From Epiperipatus broadwayi (lineage: Eukaryota > Onychophora > Udeonychophora > Euonychophora > Peripatidae): a DNA stretch of 64,000 nt. A model generated the notes under the pieces. It searched no databases, was not told the origin of the DNA, and saw only the letters and a list, made by a program, of their open reading frames with translations. Positions 36,925 through 48,909 of this stretch are shown piece after piece. The first letter of the stretch is position 1, and each line of letters begins with the position of its first letter. Both the position numbers and the translations under genes were made by a program. The stretch is taken from contig JAQFVV010006310.1 in the NCBI GenBank assembly GCA_028023455.1, forward strand, positions 2,728,001 through 2,792,000, given 5' to 3'.

Positions 36925-38335
36925 TTCTGATTGACTTGTTGAGCCCTCCATCCTTATGTTTGCCATATGCATAATAATCATGTACAATAATAGCTGCAAT
37001 GAATGGACATAAGAAATTTGCTCTTCTCCTATCTGTTAATAAGATTCTTTTTCGGAACCAACATGCATATATATAATTACATAATGTAATTAAAAACATG
37101 CATATATATACGTTGTAAGCTGTAGCAATAAATTGATAAGAAGTAAAATATAATCTATAAATAAACTTTATCAAAGATGTAATCAAAAAATTCTGTTTAC
37201 TGGCTATATATTTAATTTCTCAAGCTAAAATTGTTTAAATTAATATTAGTACTGATTAAAAACTTTTTTTTTATCTTCAGTTATTAATATTGATTTTTTT
37301 CTCGTTCATTTCTTTATGTATTTGGGATAAACTAATTTATATAACAAATAAACCAAGTCCTTGGGGAGAAATTATCCCGTTTATTGTAGAAATTGACATG
37401 TTTAAACAAACATGTCAAGTTGAAGTGCTTAATCCTCTTTCAATAAACAGAGGGAAGGAAATAAGTATGTTGATAATCCAAGCTTGGTTCAGCCAAGGTT
37501 TATTTTTTCAGGACCAAGTTGATTAATGTTCTTTACTTAAAAAAAAAAAAAAATCATCAGATTAAATATTTCTTATGTGCAAGCTATTTGATTATAGCGG
37601 AAATCTTTGATGAAGTATGTTTTATACAAATTGATAATTATATCTTACCCATCTTTTAATACTTTTTTTTTTTACTTTTATTTATTCATTTATTTACCGC
37701 CGTGCGTGATATTAATGTGGTGGAAGAACAAAAAATGCAGGGATTCGCGTCTACATATCTGTCATTTCCGAACTCTTTATAAATTCCCGAGCGATAAATC
37801 ATTCTATCTTTTTTTATTAATATTTTTATTTAAATATATGTATTAGACCCCCTCCCTCCAATATAAAGTTAAGTTTAGTGTTTATTTACTTGTATTATTG
37901 TTTTCAGTTCAAATGTAGATTAAGATTGGGCAAAATTAACCAACAGACTTATGGTGCAGCAAAGTTTTATAGATGAGAGCTATTGTCATGTTATAATGAT
38001 ATTAAATTGCGGTAAATCCATGTCTCTGTTGAAATGTCTTATAATATTAAGATCAAGCGATAAACGTAGCTCATCAGTACTAGTCTGCCACTATTTATGT
38101 CTTTTTAACAAAATTTAATCTAGAACCTATTCTTTAGAGCTATAATCAAAAAATTTTGAGAAGCTTTGACATTTATAGCTCTATTATGAAATAATAAATT
38201 TTAACCATACAGAAAATTTTGGGGGGATAAAAAGTTGGAAAATTGCAATTGTTTATATATAATTATTAAACTGGCACAAAAATATTGATCTATTTTTTAA
38301 AGTTAACTGAGGAAACAAAAATAATAATGAGCTGA
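36925..38335. other. Spacer with a small palindrome and a CpG-bearing patch
   Basis: No gene recognised. 37685-37800 contains several CpGs (CCGCCGTGCGTGA, GATTCGCGTC, CCCGAGCGATAA) and a TATAAAT word, which stands out in this AT-rich context. A 96-residue frame at 37186-36896 (minus) and 78-79-residue frames at 37290 and 37607 (plus) are not recognised. Confidence 0.4.
37393..37418. repeat. Perfect short hairpin, 11-bp arms
   Basis: TTGACATGTTT, a 4-nt loop AAAC, and AAACATGTCAA. No T-run follows and no context suggests a function. Confidence 0.7.
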
Positions 38336-38339
38336 AATC

Positions 38340-39795
38340 AACACTGTCCTAATAAACAAGCCATCAAGGCGGTGCAGCAGCCTCTCAGGGCAAAGTTCAA
38401 TGGAGGGCAGTGACCCCTACCCAGGCTTGGAAGTGATGGCTGACCACACCCACAAATGAACCAAGCCCCTCACGACCACCCCCACCACACATGAGGAAAA
38501 GAGGAGTGCAGACCCATGCCCACCAATGCAACAGTGGATTCATTGTAATCTGTAATCAAACCAGATTTACTTGCACATCATGAGTACACACCATTTTTCC
38601 ATATCACATTGCACACTGAGGTCAATAAAGCTGAAAGTCTGTAATCATTACCAACCTCCTGGGTCTGCAAATGTTCACAATATCTGTGCAACCCATCCAA
38701 TTATAAAGACCTTCAGGGTTTACTATGATTCTTATTTGTTGATACTAATTGCATTCTGCTTCTTTGGATTGAATTCTGGGTCTTGGTTAGTAGTCAAGGA
38801 TTCAGTTGTATAATCTGAAAGTTTGTTGTTAAACTTTGGAATAATCTCAATAATTGTTGAATTAAAAGATAAATAATTTGTGGCTTCAATGTCTCTGTTT
38901 AGATCTAAAACATCATTTGGACTAATTTTGCCTTTAAATCATTGTTTTGTAGCTCAGGAATCATTTCATTGTAATTTTGTGTTGATTTGAATATTTTTTC
39001 ATTTTTTGTGGTCCCCAATTATACCGGAAGTGGGCTAATAACTTCTGTTGTGATTGTTGGAGAAATTTGATTTTTGTGCAAGAAGATAGCATAAGTCCTA
39101 ATCTATAATGTTTAATTCTAAAATTGAGATCAAATTAAAATTCAAAATAATTTATTCGCTCCGCATTTGTAAGGTGGTTGATCTGCTTTGGGCCACTAAC
39201 ATATTTTGTAGCTTTGATGGAGTTGTTGTTGCAATAATTTTGCAGGCATGGGTCTACACTCCTATTTTCTTCCACAGGGGTGGTGGCAGTCTTTAGGGGC
39301 CTGGTTTATTGGTGCAGGCTGTTGACAATTTATTGCTGCTACCTGGAAAACCTGCCAGGAGGGGTACCTGGTCAAAGTCTCAGCACCATTCTTGCTCTGG
39401 CTGTTGTGCCCTTGATAGGTTGGTTTTGGGCAGTGCAGATCTGTGCTTGTTACTTGTTAGTTTTTCCCTAGTTGGCTTTCCAATTTTGGGCAGTAGACCG
39501 AATGTGGTCTCTGCTTATTTGGACTATTAATTGGGAGAAAGAGGTACCTATAATAGTCTTGACATGGCTCGGCTGTGGGTCAAGAGTTTATTATCCATGT
39601 ACAGATACACATTAATCAAAATTATAGTAACCCTTTTATGGACATAATTTTTATCGAGCATATGTACTTTATATAAACCTTGTCAATAATTGTTTTACCA
39701 TATAACATTAAACACTTTGTAATCCTCAACGGGTAAGTGTACCCGAAAATTGTTGTAATCTTTTAACTAATAAAGGTTACTTTTGAGAAGAAAAA
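38340..39795. mobile_element. GC-richer element with inverted GC-rich arms and A-tail
   Basis: The least AT-rich block of the window. 38340-38530 read on the minus strand aligns with 39244-39420 on the plus strand (shared GGCATGGGTCTGCACTCCT and GGTGGGGGTGG words), giving inverted arms of about 180 bp, diverged. Between them the minus strand carries a protein-like frame at about 38940-38710 (KLVPNDVLDLNRDIEATNYL then an N-rich end with stop), resembling a LINE ORF1 tail in composition. On the plus strand 39430-39789 ends with TAATAAAGGTTACTTTTGAG and A9, a polyadenylation-like signal plus A-tail typical of retroposed sequence. Could be a LINE with 5' inversion. Family not recognised. Confidence 0.5.
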
Positions 39796-39799
39796 AAAA

Positions 39800-41325
39800 T
39801 ATTGATCTATAATATGAAAGCTATTGTAAATATTTATTTTTTCCTATTACAAATAATCAAAGTAAAATAATAATTACATCAAATTATCTTCCAAATGCAG
39901 TGAATACAATCTGATTAAAAGCATTCACACTAATCAATTTAGCTGAAGAATAGGAAAAATAGGTAGATAGATAATCATTTTTGTTAAATAATAAAAAGTA
40001 TATATTTTTGTAACCAGTTGGGTTACATGGTACACCCATAATAATATAGTGTGTGTGCGTATATATATGGAAAATAAAGGAAAAGTAGAAATAAACACAG
40101 AATAAATTTTTGTAAATATTTTTCTATATTTTCTAAAACAAAATCATAATATGTAAAAGGTTAAATAATAACTCTGATTTAAAATAAAAATTGTTTTATA
40201 AATTAAACTTTTAAAAGGTCTGATAAAAAACATTATTTGTAATTTTGATTTTGAAATTTAAATATAAGCTTGTTTTTTTGATAATTTTGAAAAAAATGTC
40301 TATTTTTGAAATCTTTAATTAATTTGTAAATTTTTATTGTCTAAATAAAAACATGTATATGTTTTAAAGGGATTAGAGAGCTAAAAATAAAAACTGTTTT
40401 TAATCAAAGTGTTGTTAACACCTCAGATGAGTTTTTAAAAGACTGATTAAAAAAATATCAGTTAGTCTGGTTAGTGATTTTTGAAGAGAACAGGTCAGCT
40501 GCAGAGTTGGTTACAATATTTTGTTGCAACTTGATGAAGTTTGTAGCAGTTGGTTTTAGCTGACCGGAGAGTTGGCAAAATAGCTACTATGAAGTTATGT
40601 GGCTGAAGGCAGAACAGTAAATTCAGGAACCACTTCTGATTATACTTTTACCTGATAATGACAATCACTAAAACCAAACTCACCAAGAAAAAAATCTAGC
40701 TTGCTGAAAAGTTAATTACGCATATGCTGCGTCAGATATATGCAGAAAATCATGGATAAACGTATATATAGCTGGTGAGTTGTTTTAAAATAAGTCATAT
40801 AAAAATAGACATATATAGAACAATATTATTTTTAAGTCGGTTAAAAATCTATATATTTAAAAGAATATAAAGTAATTTTGCTGGAATTATAATTAAGAGT
40901 CAAGAACAATTCACTGACCATCTCGTTTTAAAGGCAAAATAGACGTTTTTGAACAATAATTCTCTGGACATTATTTTGAAAAAAATTATTTATAAAAAAA
41001 AGTAAAGAATCAATGATTCAATAATTTAATTTAAAAAACGTTGATAATTAATCAACAAATACCTGTCAAAAATTGACTATACTTTTTTTTTAAGGAAAAA
41101 AAAAGAGAATTTATAAATTGAGACTAATTTTAAATTATATCTATATTTCGTTTATACACACATGTATATGTATGAAATTTGTGCATATTTTCCAAAGAAT
41201 TTAATAATGAAAATATAATATTATTGCTGTTAAGTTAAAATATGATGTAAACGTCAGCGTGCGCACACACATATGTAAAATTATATTTTGAAAATGATGC
41301 GTGAATTTGTACTTTTTATGCTTAT
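39800..41325. other. AT-rich spacer with one less biased patch
   Basis: 40480-40790 is moderately GC-richer and appears single-copy; it holds the 8-bp inverted pair GGTCAGCT/AGCTGACC at about 40494 and 40558. No coding sequence seen. Confidence 0.4.
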
Positions 41326-41329
41326 GGTG

Positions 41330-41705
41330 AGTATATAGCTAGACAGGACTGTTTGGATGCAGAGTATTCATGGTGCTCCGAAGTATATGCTCGGCACTGT
41401 CTAGACCTAAATATTGAGCTCCCAGGGTAGTCCAGTGGTGAATATATATAGGCCTCATGAATAGGCTTTGGTCTCATGAATAGACCACATTTATACCCCT
41501 AAGTCTCACAGAGATGAGCAGTGTTGGCGCAATGCCTTTTATTTTTTTTCTGGATACTACTCTTTGAAGATTATCTGTCTTGGTACTTAGAAGGGCAGTG
41601 CTTAAAAATGAGGTATTTTCTCGCGACGTCATGGAGCTTTGTGTACTGATAGTCCAGCTTGGCTCTCTGCTTATCATGGCGTGGAAGGCTGCAGTTCACA
41701 TATTC
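41330..41705 (-). other. GC-richer block, unrecognised (retroelement-like)
   Basis: Composition differs sharply from the flanks, and a 67-residue frame on the minus strand (41677-41474) is open. Contains the duplicated phrase CTCATGAATAGgC/aC at 41454 and 41474. It looks like a fragment of a retroelement LTR or UTR but I cannot name a family. Confidence 0.35.
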
Positions 41706-42560
41706 ATTTTTACTATCTCACCTTGCCTACTTAATCAGCATTAACTAATCAAGCAAAAAGACATTTCAAAATTTATATATTTTTTTGGATGCTATAAAAG
41801 GATATTATGTTTCGTTTGTTAAAAAGAGAAAAGACATTTTTAGAGTGAAGCAAACAAGCAAATAACTTCCTGTATTAAAAGAAAGAAAAAAGTTGATAGA
41901 AACTAATCGATAAATAGTGGAACTTACTATAAAATAAGAAAAGCAATGTATACATTTTCAACAAGTAATTGTGAAAATAACTTTTATTGTCATAACAAGT
42001 GTGTAAATTTTATGAAGTTATTAATTATAAAAGTATTGTGTGACAAAATTAAATTTGTTAATAATCTGTGCAATTCTATATACGTGTTGTAGTAAACCTA
42101 GCATAAGTATTTGTATTACTTAAAACATAATTTAAAAGCTTAATCATGTATTATTTTATGTAAAAATTAAATATGTTCAGAAATCACACGCATGTATGTA
42201 TGTGTATATCTGTCAATTGTATTGCAGATACCAATGCTTATCAATTGTAACACATATGTAAAATTTAATCATTTTTTTTTTTATAATTATTTTATGTCAA
42301 TTGTATTGTAAATAACAATGGGTGTCAGATAGACACTTATGTATAAATTTTTTGATCATTTTTCTAAATTAAATGTTAATTCAAACATGTTTATTTTGTA
42401 TTAAGCCACATGCCTGGGTGCTGAATGGGTTTTAAATAAACCTAATTTATTAATCATGTAACTCAATGTACACCATTCAAAATCAGAACCCTTATAAGAC
42501 CTTAATCATTTATTTTTTTATTGTTATTAATAAACTTATTTAATTGTTAAAAATGGTTTC
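41706..42560. other. AT-rich spacer
   Basis: A segment near 42210-42330 contains TGTCAATTGTATTG twice (42210 and 42296) with ACAATG-type context, a weak local duplication of about 85 bp. Confidence 0.45.
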
Positions 42561-42904
42561 CATCATTTCTTGTTCACATACAGTAATAGAGCCCATGTTC
42601 TCTGAGCTAGATTTCGGACATGGTTAAATGGGGATGTGTTTAGTGCTTTGGGCATCCAGAGATGATCATCATCATCCTGGTTGGCGCAAAAGAGGATACT
42701 CTTTAAAGCCCATGCACTATCTTTTATTTTACTTTAGTCTTATTAAAAGTTAAGTTTATAGTTGGCCAGTACATTAATAGTACTTTAGTGGCCAGAGCAT
42801 TGATGATGACCAGCATGCTTTAAATGTCCCAGCATTATTGTTCTATTTCTGATTATTGTGTATTTTAATGGATGGGCACTAAACTGGTGCATCCAAGTTA
42901 TGTT

Positions 42905-42985
42905 TATATAATTGCCCAAGCTGGCAAAGGCTCAATAGTTAGCCTGGTCTACAGAAGACCCATTTTCAATCCAGTCACAAGGTTG
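42905..42985 (+). mobile_element. Degenerate tRNA-like SINE head
   Basis: AAAGGCTCAATAGTTAGCCTGG-like D-arm/A-box is followed, at tRNA spacing, by CATTTTCAATCCAGTC, a B-box-like sequence. Acceptor pairing is poor. 42560-43180 around it has further fragments of similar kind (TGTTCTCTGAGCTAG, TGTTCAGAGATTC), suggesting several decayed SINEs. Confidence 0.4.
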
Positions 42986-43399
42986 ACTGTTGATTTATAT
43001 ATTTTATTGTACTAATTTATTTATTCCCATCAATGATGATGATGGATGGTTATTTCTCTTGAGTACTCATACTTACATTTACTTTATAATGCTGGTTGAT
43101 AAATAATTATGCTTATAGTTGCTCTTCTGAGTTAGCTTCTGATCTCTCAATGTTCAGAGATTCTAATCTCATTTCATTTTATTATTAAATATCTCATGCT
43201 CTTATATCTTACTTATAGACACTTTTGTAAATTATTGATTTTTCATTTAAAATTGACTTGGGGTTGATAATTGTTTTTCCATCACCCCAATTCAATTCCT
43301 TGTTACCACTTATCACCCACCCCATCCCATTACAATATATAATTTAACAAATGGCATGGTTCAATAAGTAGCTGATTTTCCATCAAACCACAAGATTAA

Positions 43400-43720
43400 C
43401 TAGAAATATATATATATATAATATTAACAAAAACATTACAGTATATTATTAAATATATATATATATTCTTTCTTTTGATTAAAGCAACTCTTCCAACAAT
43501 AAATTAACTTTTTTTTTAAAAAAAAAAAAAGGCAAACTCTTATCAAATTTTATATGGAGAAGTATAAAATATAAAGTTTTAGTAAAGATAGGATTTTTTA
43601 AAATTTAGCATCTAAAATATATAAAATATATATAAAAATATGTTTAAAACGAATATTATATTTATAAAATTTAGCATCTAAAATATGTTTAAAACGAATA
43701 TTATATTTATAAAAGTGACT
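43400..43720. repeat. TA microsatellites and a short duplication
   Basis: TA-repeats at 43406-43422 and 43454-43466, an A-run at 43519-43531, and a duplicated AAATTTAGCATCTAAAATAT ... GTTTAAAACGAATATTATAT block (about 43600-43668 and 43668-43715). Confidence 0.8.
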
Positions 43721-44009
43721 TCTCTGTTAATTTAGACTGCAATATTTTATTTATGTATTTTATTAACTATAGAACACGTGCAATCTGCACTTACTGTTCC
43801 ATTTTAAGCCAATTACATAATTTAAAATAATGAGTTACATGAGAGAACTTCTGCAAACCATAACTATATCTGTAACATGTATTTGAAACTTTTTGAATAA
43901 CTATATATCAATTATGGATCATAAATAAATTCATAATAATTAAAACAGAGATCAAACTAGAACATCAGATAGTAAAACTTTTATATTATTAGGTAGAAAT
44001 TTAAAAGTG

Positions 44010-44770
44010 TTTAGTTTTATAATTCAGCTGGGAATCCAAGACAACCAAAACTCTTACAACTCTGAACAATAGGTATAATATAATCTTCCAAGTTTATATC
44101 TAAAACTATATTCTCAATTTTTTCAAGACCAACTCTAGAAACAAATAAAATTACAGTAATTTTAGATACATTCAAATTTAAACATTTTGTTAGATATTTG
44201 TATCATAGCTGCCAAACCACACTCAAACTTTATACAAATCCTAACATCTATAAATAAACTTCATACAAATCCTCTGAAAGATATCTTAGTGGAAGATCCA
44301 GTAATCGAGTCTTGAGAGTCATCTTGAATTGTTAAAAATGACTCGGATAATATACTATCATGTAGCATTATCTTCTTCCTATCCATGAAATAACTTTATC
44401 AAATTCAAGACTTCATAGCCCAGATCAAAATATGTTACTTTGACTAATAAAAGTTTCCTAAACAGATATCAAATCAATTAGAATAATCTAGACAGGTAAG
44501 AACCACAATGTTTGAATTATATTTCTTGCAATGTCATCAATTAGATCAACCAAGATAATGGATATAGAATATTTTCCCCTAAAGTCTGATCTTTAGAACT
44601 TTTTCAAATAATTTAGATGACTCAGGGAAAATATTAATAGGACTCTAATCTGAAAAAATTACTGGACTATTTTTCTTAGCATTAGGGCTTAATAATGCAA
44701 ATTTTCAATATAATGGAAAATTAGAATGCAATAAACATTAGTTGAAAATATCATGAAATTTAAATAAAAT
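44010..44770 (-). mobile_element. CR1/Jockey-like LINE reverse transcriptase remnant
   Basis: Minus strand, high to low: PINIFPESSKLFEKVLK near 44590-44640 corresponds to the RT block R-P-I-S-I-L-P-x-x-S-K-x-F-E-K; near 44370-44440 FDLGYEVLNLIKLF corresponds to the part after motif A (F-D-x-V-x-H-E-V-L-x-x-K-L); LNLNVSKITVILF near 44140-44180 corresponds to the L-x-L-N-x-x-K-T-x-x-x-x-F block, followed by CKSFGCLGF, the S-x-x-x-L-G-V/C motif. Motif C is lost. Several stops and frame changes. A third LINE group, distinct from the RTE-like and Tx1-like ones here; exact clade uncertain. An S1 SINE follows directly at 44813. Confidence 0.75.
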
Positions 44771-44812
44771 ATTGAGTTTTATTTAAGAATGCTAGTAATT
44801 TTAAAGAATGGA

Positions 44813-44930
44813 TAAATCGAGTGATTTATTGCCTGTGAAGTCATAAGAAGTTTGGGTGCTGGAAGTGATTGATGGAGCTGCGATCCTTTGATCTTGAACT
44901 CTAAAATTCTACTCTAACTCATACAGGATA
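44813..44930 (-). mobile_element. tRNA-related SINE, family S1, copy 8
   Basis: GTGATTTATTGCC...GTCATAAGAAGTTTGGGTGC at the left and CTAACTCATACAGGATA at the right; adjoins the RT entry side of the CR1/Jockey-like fragment. Confidence 0.65.
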
Positions 44931-45030
44931 AAGAATAGTAGTACAATGGCACAAAAGCAGTTAGAAAATTGGTTATGAAAAGAAGCTTGGTAAAAAAAAG
45001 TTAATATGAAAACTAATTTTGTATATATTA

Positions 45031-46632
45031 TATTAAATTTAAGCGTAAACAGATAATATTATAATAATGTGAAAGCTAAACATCTTCAAACAGATACACT
45101 TTAAAAATGCTTACGTGACAGCCAATCAGATGGAATAATGGCATCACATGGGACTCTAAATTCTAAAACACAAGCCAGAACTATTAGAAAAAGATGGGAC
45201 CCATCTTAATCTATGCCTCAATTATATTTAAATATGCCAGACTAAAGCATTTTGAACTAAGAGTGTGAAGCTTAAATACCTTCACATTTAATCCACTAAA
45301 TATTATATATATAAATTAACAACGCGAAATCATCCGATTTACAATGAAGCAATATTTTAAATCTAATGAAATGATATTAATAAATGTAAATATATTAAAT
45401 TTAAGCGTAAACAGATAATATTATAATAACGTGAAAGCTAAACACCTTCAAACCGATACGCTTTAAAAAGGCTTACGTGACAGCCAATCAGATGGAATAA
45501 TGGCATCACATGGGACTCTAAATTCTAAAACACAAGCCAGAACTATTAGAAAAAGATGGGACCCATCTTAATCTATGCCTCAATTATATTTAAATAAGCC
45601 AGACTAAAGCATTTTGAACTAAGAGTGTGAAGCTTAAATACCTTCACATTTAATCCACTAAATATTATATATATAAATTAACAATGCTTATTAAAATCAT
45701 CCGATTTACAATGAAGCAATATTTTAAATCTAATGAAATGATATTAATAAATGTAAATATATTAAATTTAAGCGTAAACAGATAATATTATAATAACGTG
45801 AAAGCTAAACACCTTCAAACAGATACGCTTTAAAATGCTTACATGACACCATCAATGAATAACATCACATGGGACTCTAAATTCTAAAACACAAGCCAGA
45901 ACTATAGAGGAATCAATTATATTTAAATAAGCCAGCTAAAGCATTTTGAACTAAGAGTGTTAATCACATTATATATATAAAAACAAATCATCCGGTTTAC
46001 AAAGCAATATTTAAATCTAATGAAATGATAAAAAAATAAAATATAATACGTAAATTTAATATATTTACATTTATTAATATCATTTCATTAGATTTAAAAT
46101 ATTGCTCATTGTAAATCGGTTTGTTAATTATATATATAATATTTAGTGGAAGTGTTTAGCTGGCTATTTAAATATAATTGGGATAGTTAAGATGGGTCCC
46201 ATCTTTTCTAATAGTTCTGGCTTGTGTTTTAGAATTTAGAGTCCCATGTGATGCCATTATTCCATCTGATTGGCTTCACGTAAGATTTTAAAGAGGTAGC
46301 TGTAGAAAATATATCTGCATTTATTAATATCATTTCATAGAATTAAAAGTTGGGATGTTTCGTTGTTAATTTATATATATAATATTAGTGGATTAAATGT
46401 GAAGGTATTTAAGCTTCACACTCTTAGTTCAAAATGCTTTAGTCTGGCTTATTTAAATATAATTGAGGCATAGATTAAGATGGGTCCCATCTTTTTCTAA
46501 TGGTTCTGGCTTGTGTTTTAGAATTTAGAGTCCCATGTGATGCCATTATTCCATCTGATTGGCTATCACATAAGCATTTTTAAAGCGTATCTGTTTGAAG
46601 GTGTTTAGCTTTCACGTTATTATATATTATAT
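45031..46632. repeat. Five-unit satellite, three direct plus two inverted units
   Basis: Units of about 361-366 bp start at 45031, 45392 and 45758 in one orientation; inverted units follow at about 46051-46314 and 46315-46632. Shared words include AGCCAATCAGATGGAATAAT, ATGGGACTCTAAATTCTAAA, AGATGGGACCCATCTTAATC and AGCATTTTGAACTAAGAGTG. Units 1 and 2 are nearly identical. Units 3 and 4, which meet at the turning point near 46045, lack many scattered short pieces. The whole forms a giant inverted repeat. No coding content; the unit contains its own short hairpin GATGGGACCCATC. Confidence 0.85.
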
Positions 46633-46639
46633 TGTAACA

Positions 46640-47225
46640 TATGGTAATTATTTTAAAATACAATACATATAATTTAAAATTTTTATTGGCTTATTATAAA
46701 AATGATATTATTATTTAAGTTTTATGCTTTATTAAATGATCTTCATGATTCCAAAATGTTGTCTTGTATATTATAATTGTGAAATTTTTGTATAAAATTT
46801 TGTAAATTGCGATAAAATAATGTAGCATTGATTTTTAATGTAAACATGCATGCTAAATGAAGTTTAATAAAAGGACAATATTTTATAAAAATACATAATA
46901 TCTTAAATATGGAATGAATGGTTTAACAGAGCTTCACTTGCTGCTCTCTGAGTGATTTTCTCAGCTCTCTCAGAATGAATTGGAGGTTTTAGTTGCAAAC
47001 CTTTAGGAATTATCCCTTCAGATTTACATTTACATAAGAAAGTTAAGTAATATTTACTGAGGCTATAACCTCAAGAATATGCATGCAAAATGTGATAGTA
47101 GGGACCTCTACAGGTGTTTAACTACAAACTTACGCTATGATTTTCTACTTTGGCCAGCTTTAGACATAATTTTTCATAATGTCTAAAAGTTTGATATAGT
47201 TTCGGGTTCATACCGAATACTTAGT
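46640..47225. other. AT-rich spacer
   Basis: Nothing recognised; ends at the left terminus of the PLE. Confidence 0.5.
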
Positions 47226-47467
47226 GTTTTCCTGAAGGTTTGTGATGATGATGTTCTAGTTGTATTTTTATATTGGACTATTCCCATCATCTAATATGAG
47301 TATTGAATGTCTCTAGAAAAATTTAACTTTTATTTAAATATTCCAAATATCATTCAACTGTTAATAATAGCACATCAAACAGGTTAGTATATGCACAATG
47401 TTTTGAGAGGTATTATTCTCCCCTCTTCTTTAGGTGTTGCTTTCCTGACCAGTGATAGTACTAGCAT

Positions 47468-47547
47468 GGGAATTGAACCTGGACCCTTAGATTCTTGAGT
47501 ATTGAATTTTAAGGTAATGCTCTAACCAACTGAGCCATCCTGCCAAA
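47468..47547 (-). ncRNA. tRNA-Lys-like block in the PLE 3' region
   Basis: Minus-strand GATGGCTCAGTTGGTTAGAG is an exact A-box/D-arm; GGGTCCAGGTTCAATTCCC is an exact B-box/T-arm in the form usual for tRNA-Lys. The anticodon arm is replaced by a longer sequence of about 40 nt. Acceptor stem not conserved. Same block, in the same position relative to the same downstream tail, at 23350-23430, and a degraded one at 52630-52695. Confidence 0.75.
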
Positions 47548-47759
47548 GGCAACAATCAATAGAAATTTCATATATTTATCTATGAGGTTCCTCCTGATTT
47601 CTCCACTTTTTCCTAAGAGCAATGTTGATTAGTGATTTCCATACATTATGTATAGTCACACTAGGTTGGCTTATGGAATTTTTTGTTATTGTCATGTGAG
47701 CAGTTTCTTTAAATTTTCTTTTTTGTACCTTTTCTTCTTTATCCAATATTTTTGTATTT

Positions 47760-47960
47760 TCACAATTGAACATTTGTTTATTGGCACACATCTGTTTTTT
47801 CTCTTCTAAACATCAGTTTGTGTTCTTGCAAGCATTTTTCAATGGGACAACTAGTCTCCCCAATAAATGTTTTTCCACATTCACGTGGTATTTCGTTGAT
47901 GCAGTTTTTTCTTTCAGTATTTTAAGTTTAGGCTTTTGGAGATGTTAGAATTCCTCATAG
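47760..47960 (-). pseudogene. GIY-YIG endonuclease domain remnant of the PLE
   Basis: At 47902-47848 the minus strand reads CINEIPRECGKTFIGETSC, followed by IEKCLQEHK. This matches the Penelope GIY-YIG core (Y-x-I-x-C-x-C-G-x-x-Y-I-G-E-T-x-R-x-x-x-x-R-x-x-E-H). The invariant R after G-E-T is replaced here, consistent with decay. The domain nicks target DNA in active PLEs. Confidence 0.85.
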
Positions 47961-48237
47961 TGTGGTATGGCTCAGGAAAGCTGTTATGATGTTATACTGA
48001 TTGCAGATTTTCCTTAATTTTTTGAATGTATGGGTACACTACAGTACCAATAATTATCTTTTCTTTTGATGGTTTTTTTGTTGTCTATTTAATGTTTTCT
48101 TAATAACAGCTGATGGATAACCATTTTTCATAAGAGTTTATTCTTTATAAATATTTTCTTTTTCCAAATTGCTGGTTTTTAAACAAATTTCTTTTGCTCT
48201 GTTCTATAGTGATAGTATAACTCCATGTTTTGTGTTT

Positions 48238-48909
48238 CTAGCATGATTGGATGTATAGGCTAGATATTTTCAGTAAACTGTAGTTTTGATTTTGCCACGA
48301 GGGAGTCTTTATCACAAGAATATCTAAGAATGCCAATTTTTGTTCTTGTTCTGTAAATTTAATTGAAGGGGATATGTTGTTGATGTGTTTCCAGAAAGTT
48401 TGTAGCAGTGCTTCACCTTGTGGCCATACAAGAAATGTATCATCCACATACCAAAGCCAAACATTAGGTGGATATGGAGTAGTTTTTATGGCTAAGGTTT
48501 CAAGCTCTTCCATGTAAATATTGCTAATTAGGGGAGACAATTTTTGTTGGAAGAATTCTGTGTTATATTGAAAGTAGATTGTTTTTATACAAAATGTCAA
48601 TAGTTCCATTATACTATCAATAGGAAGAGCTGTTCTGGTTTGTCAACTATTATCACCATTTAACTGTTCCTTACAATAGACAATGCTTTTTTACATGGTA
48701 CATTTGTGAATAAACTTTCCACATCAAAGCTTACCAGTAAGTCAGTTCTTTCAATTTTCATGTTCTTGAGTAATTCTACAAAGTGTCTAGAATCCCTGAC
48801 ATAGGATTGGGTCTTGTATGCCAAAGACTTAGAACTTTGAGAAGAAATCTCTTGCCAAATTTTGGCAAGGAGAATCTCTAGAATTAACAATAGGTCTTAA
48901 TGGAACATG
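48238..48909 (-). pseudogene. Penelope-type reverse transcriptase remnant
   Basis: Frame 48890-48660 has LLVSFDVESLFTNVPCKKAL near 48690-48740, RT motif A in its Penelope form (S-F-D-V-x-S-L-F-T-N-V-P). After a break, 48609-48238 has QKLSPLISNIYMEELE (motif B, L-S-P-x-x-x-N-x-Y-M-E-x-x-E) near 48500-48550 and WLWYVDDTFLVW near 48425-48460 (motif C, Y-V-D-D-T-F), then FTEQEQKLAFLDI (F-T-x-E-x-E-x-x-x-L-x-F-L-D). The catalytic aspartates are intact. One break separates motifs A and B. Confidence 0.9.

Noticed and set aside
37607-37846. CpG-bearing patch as a promoter with a first exon
   Set aside because: The frame is low-complexity and no splice or downstream exon signal could be tied to it.
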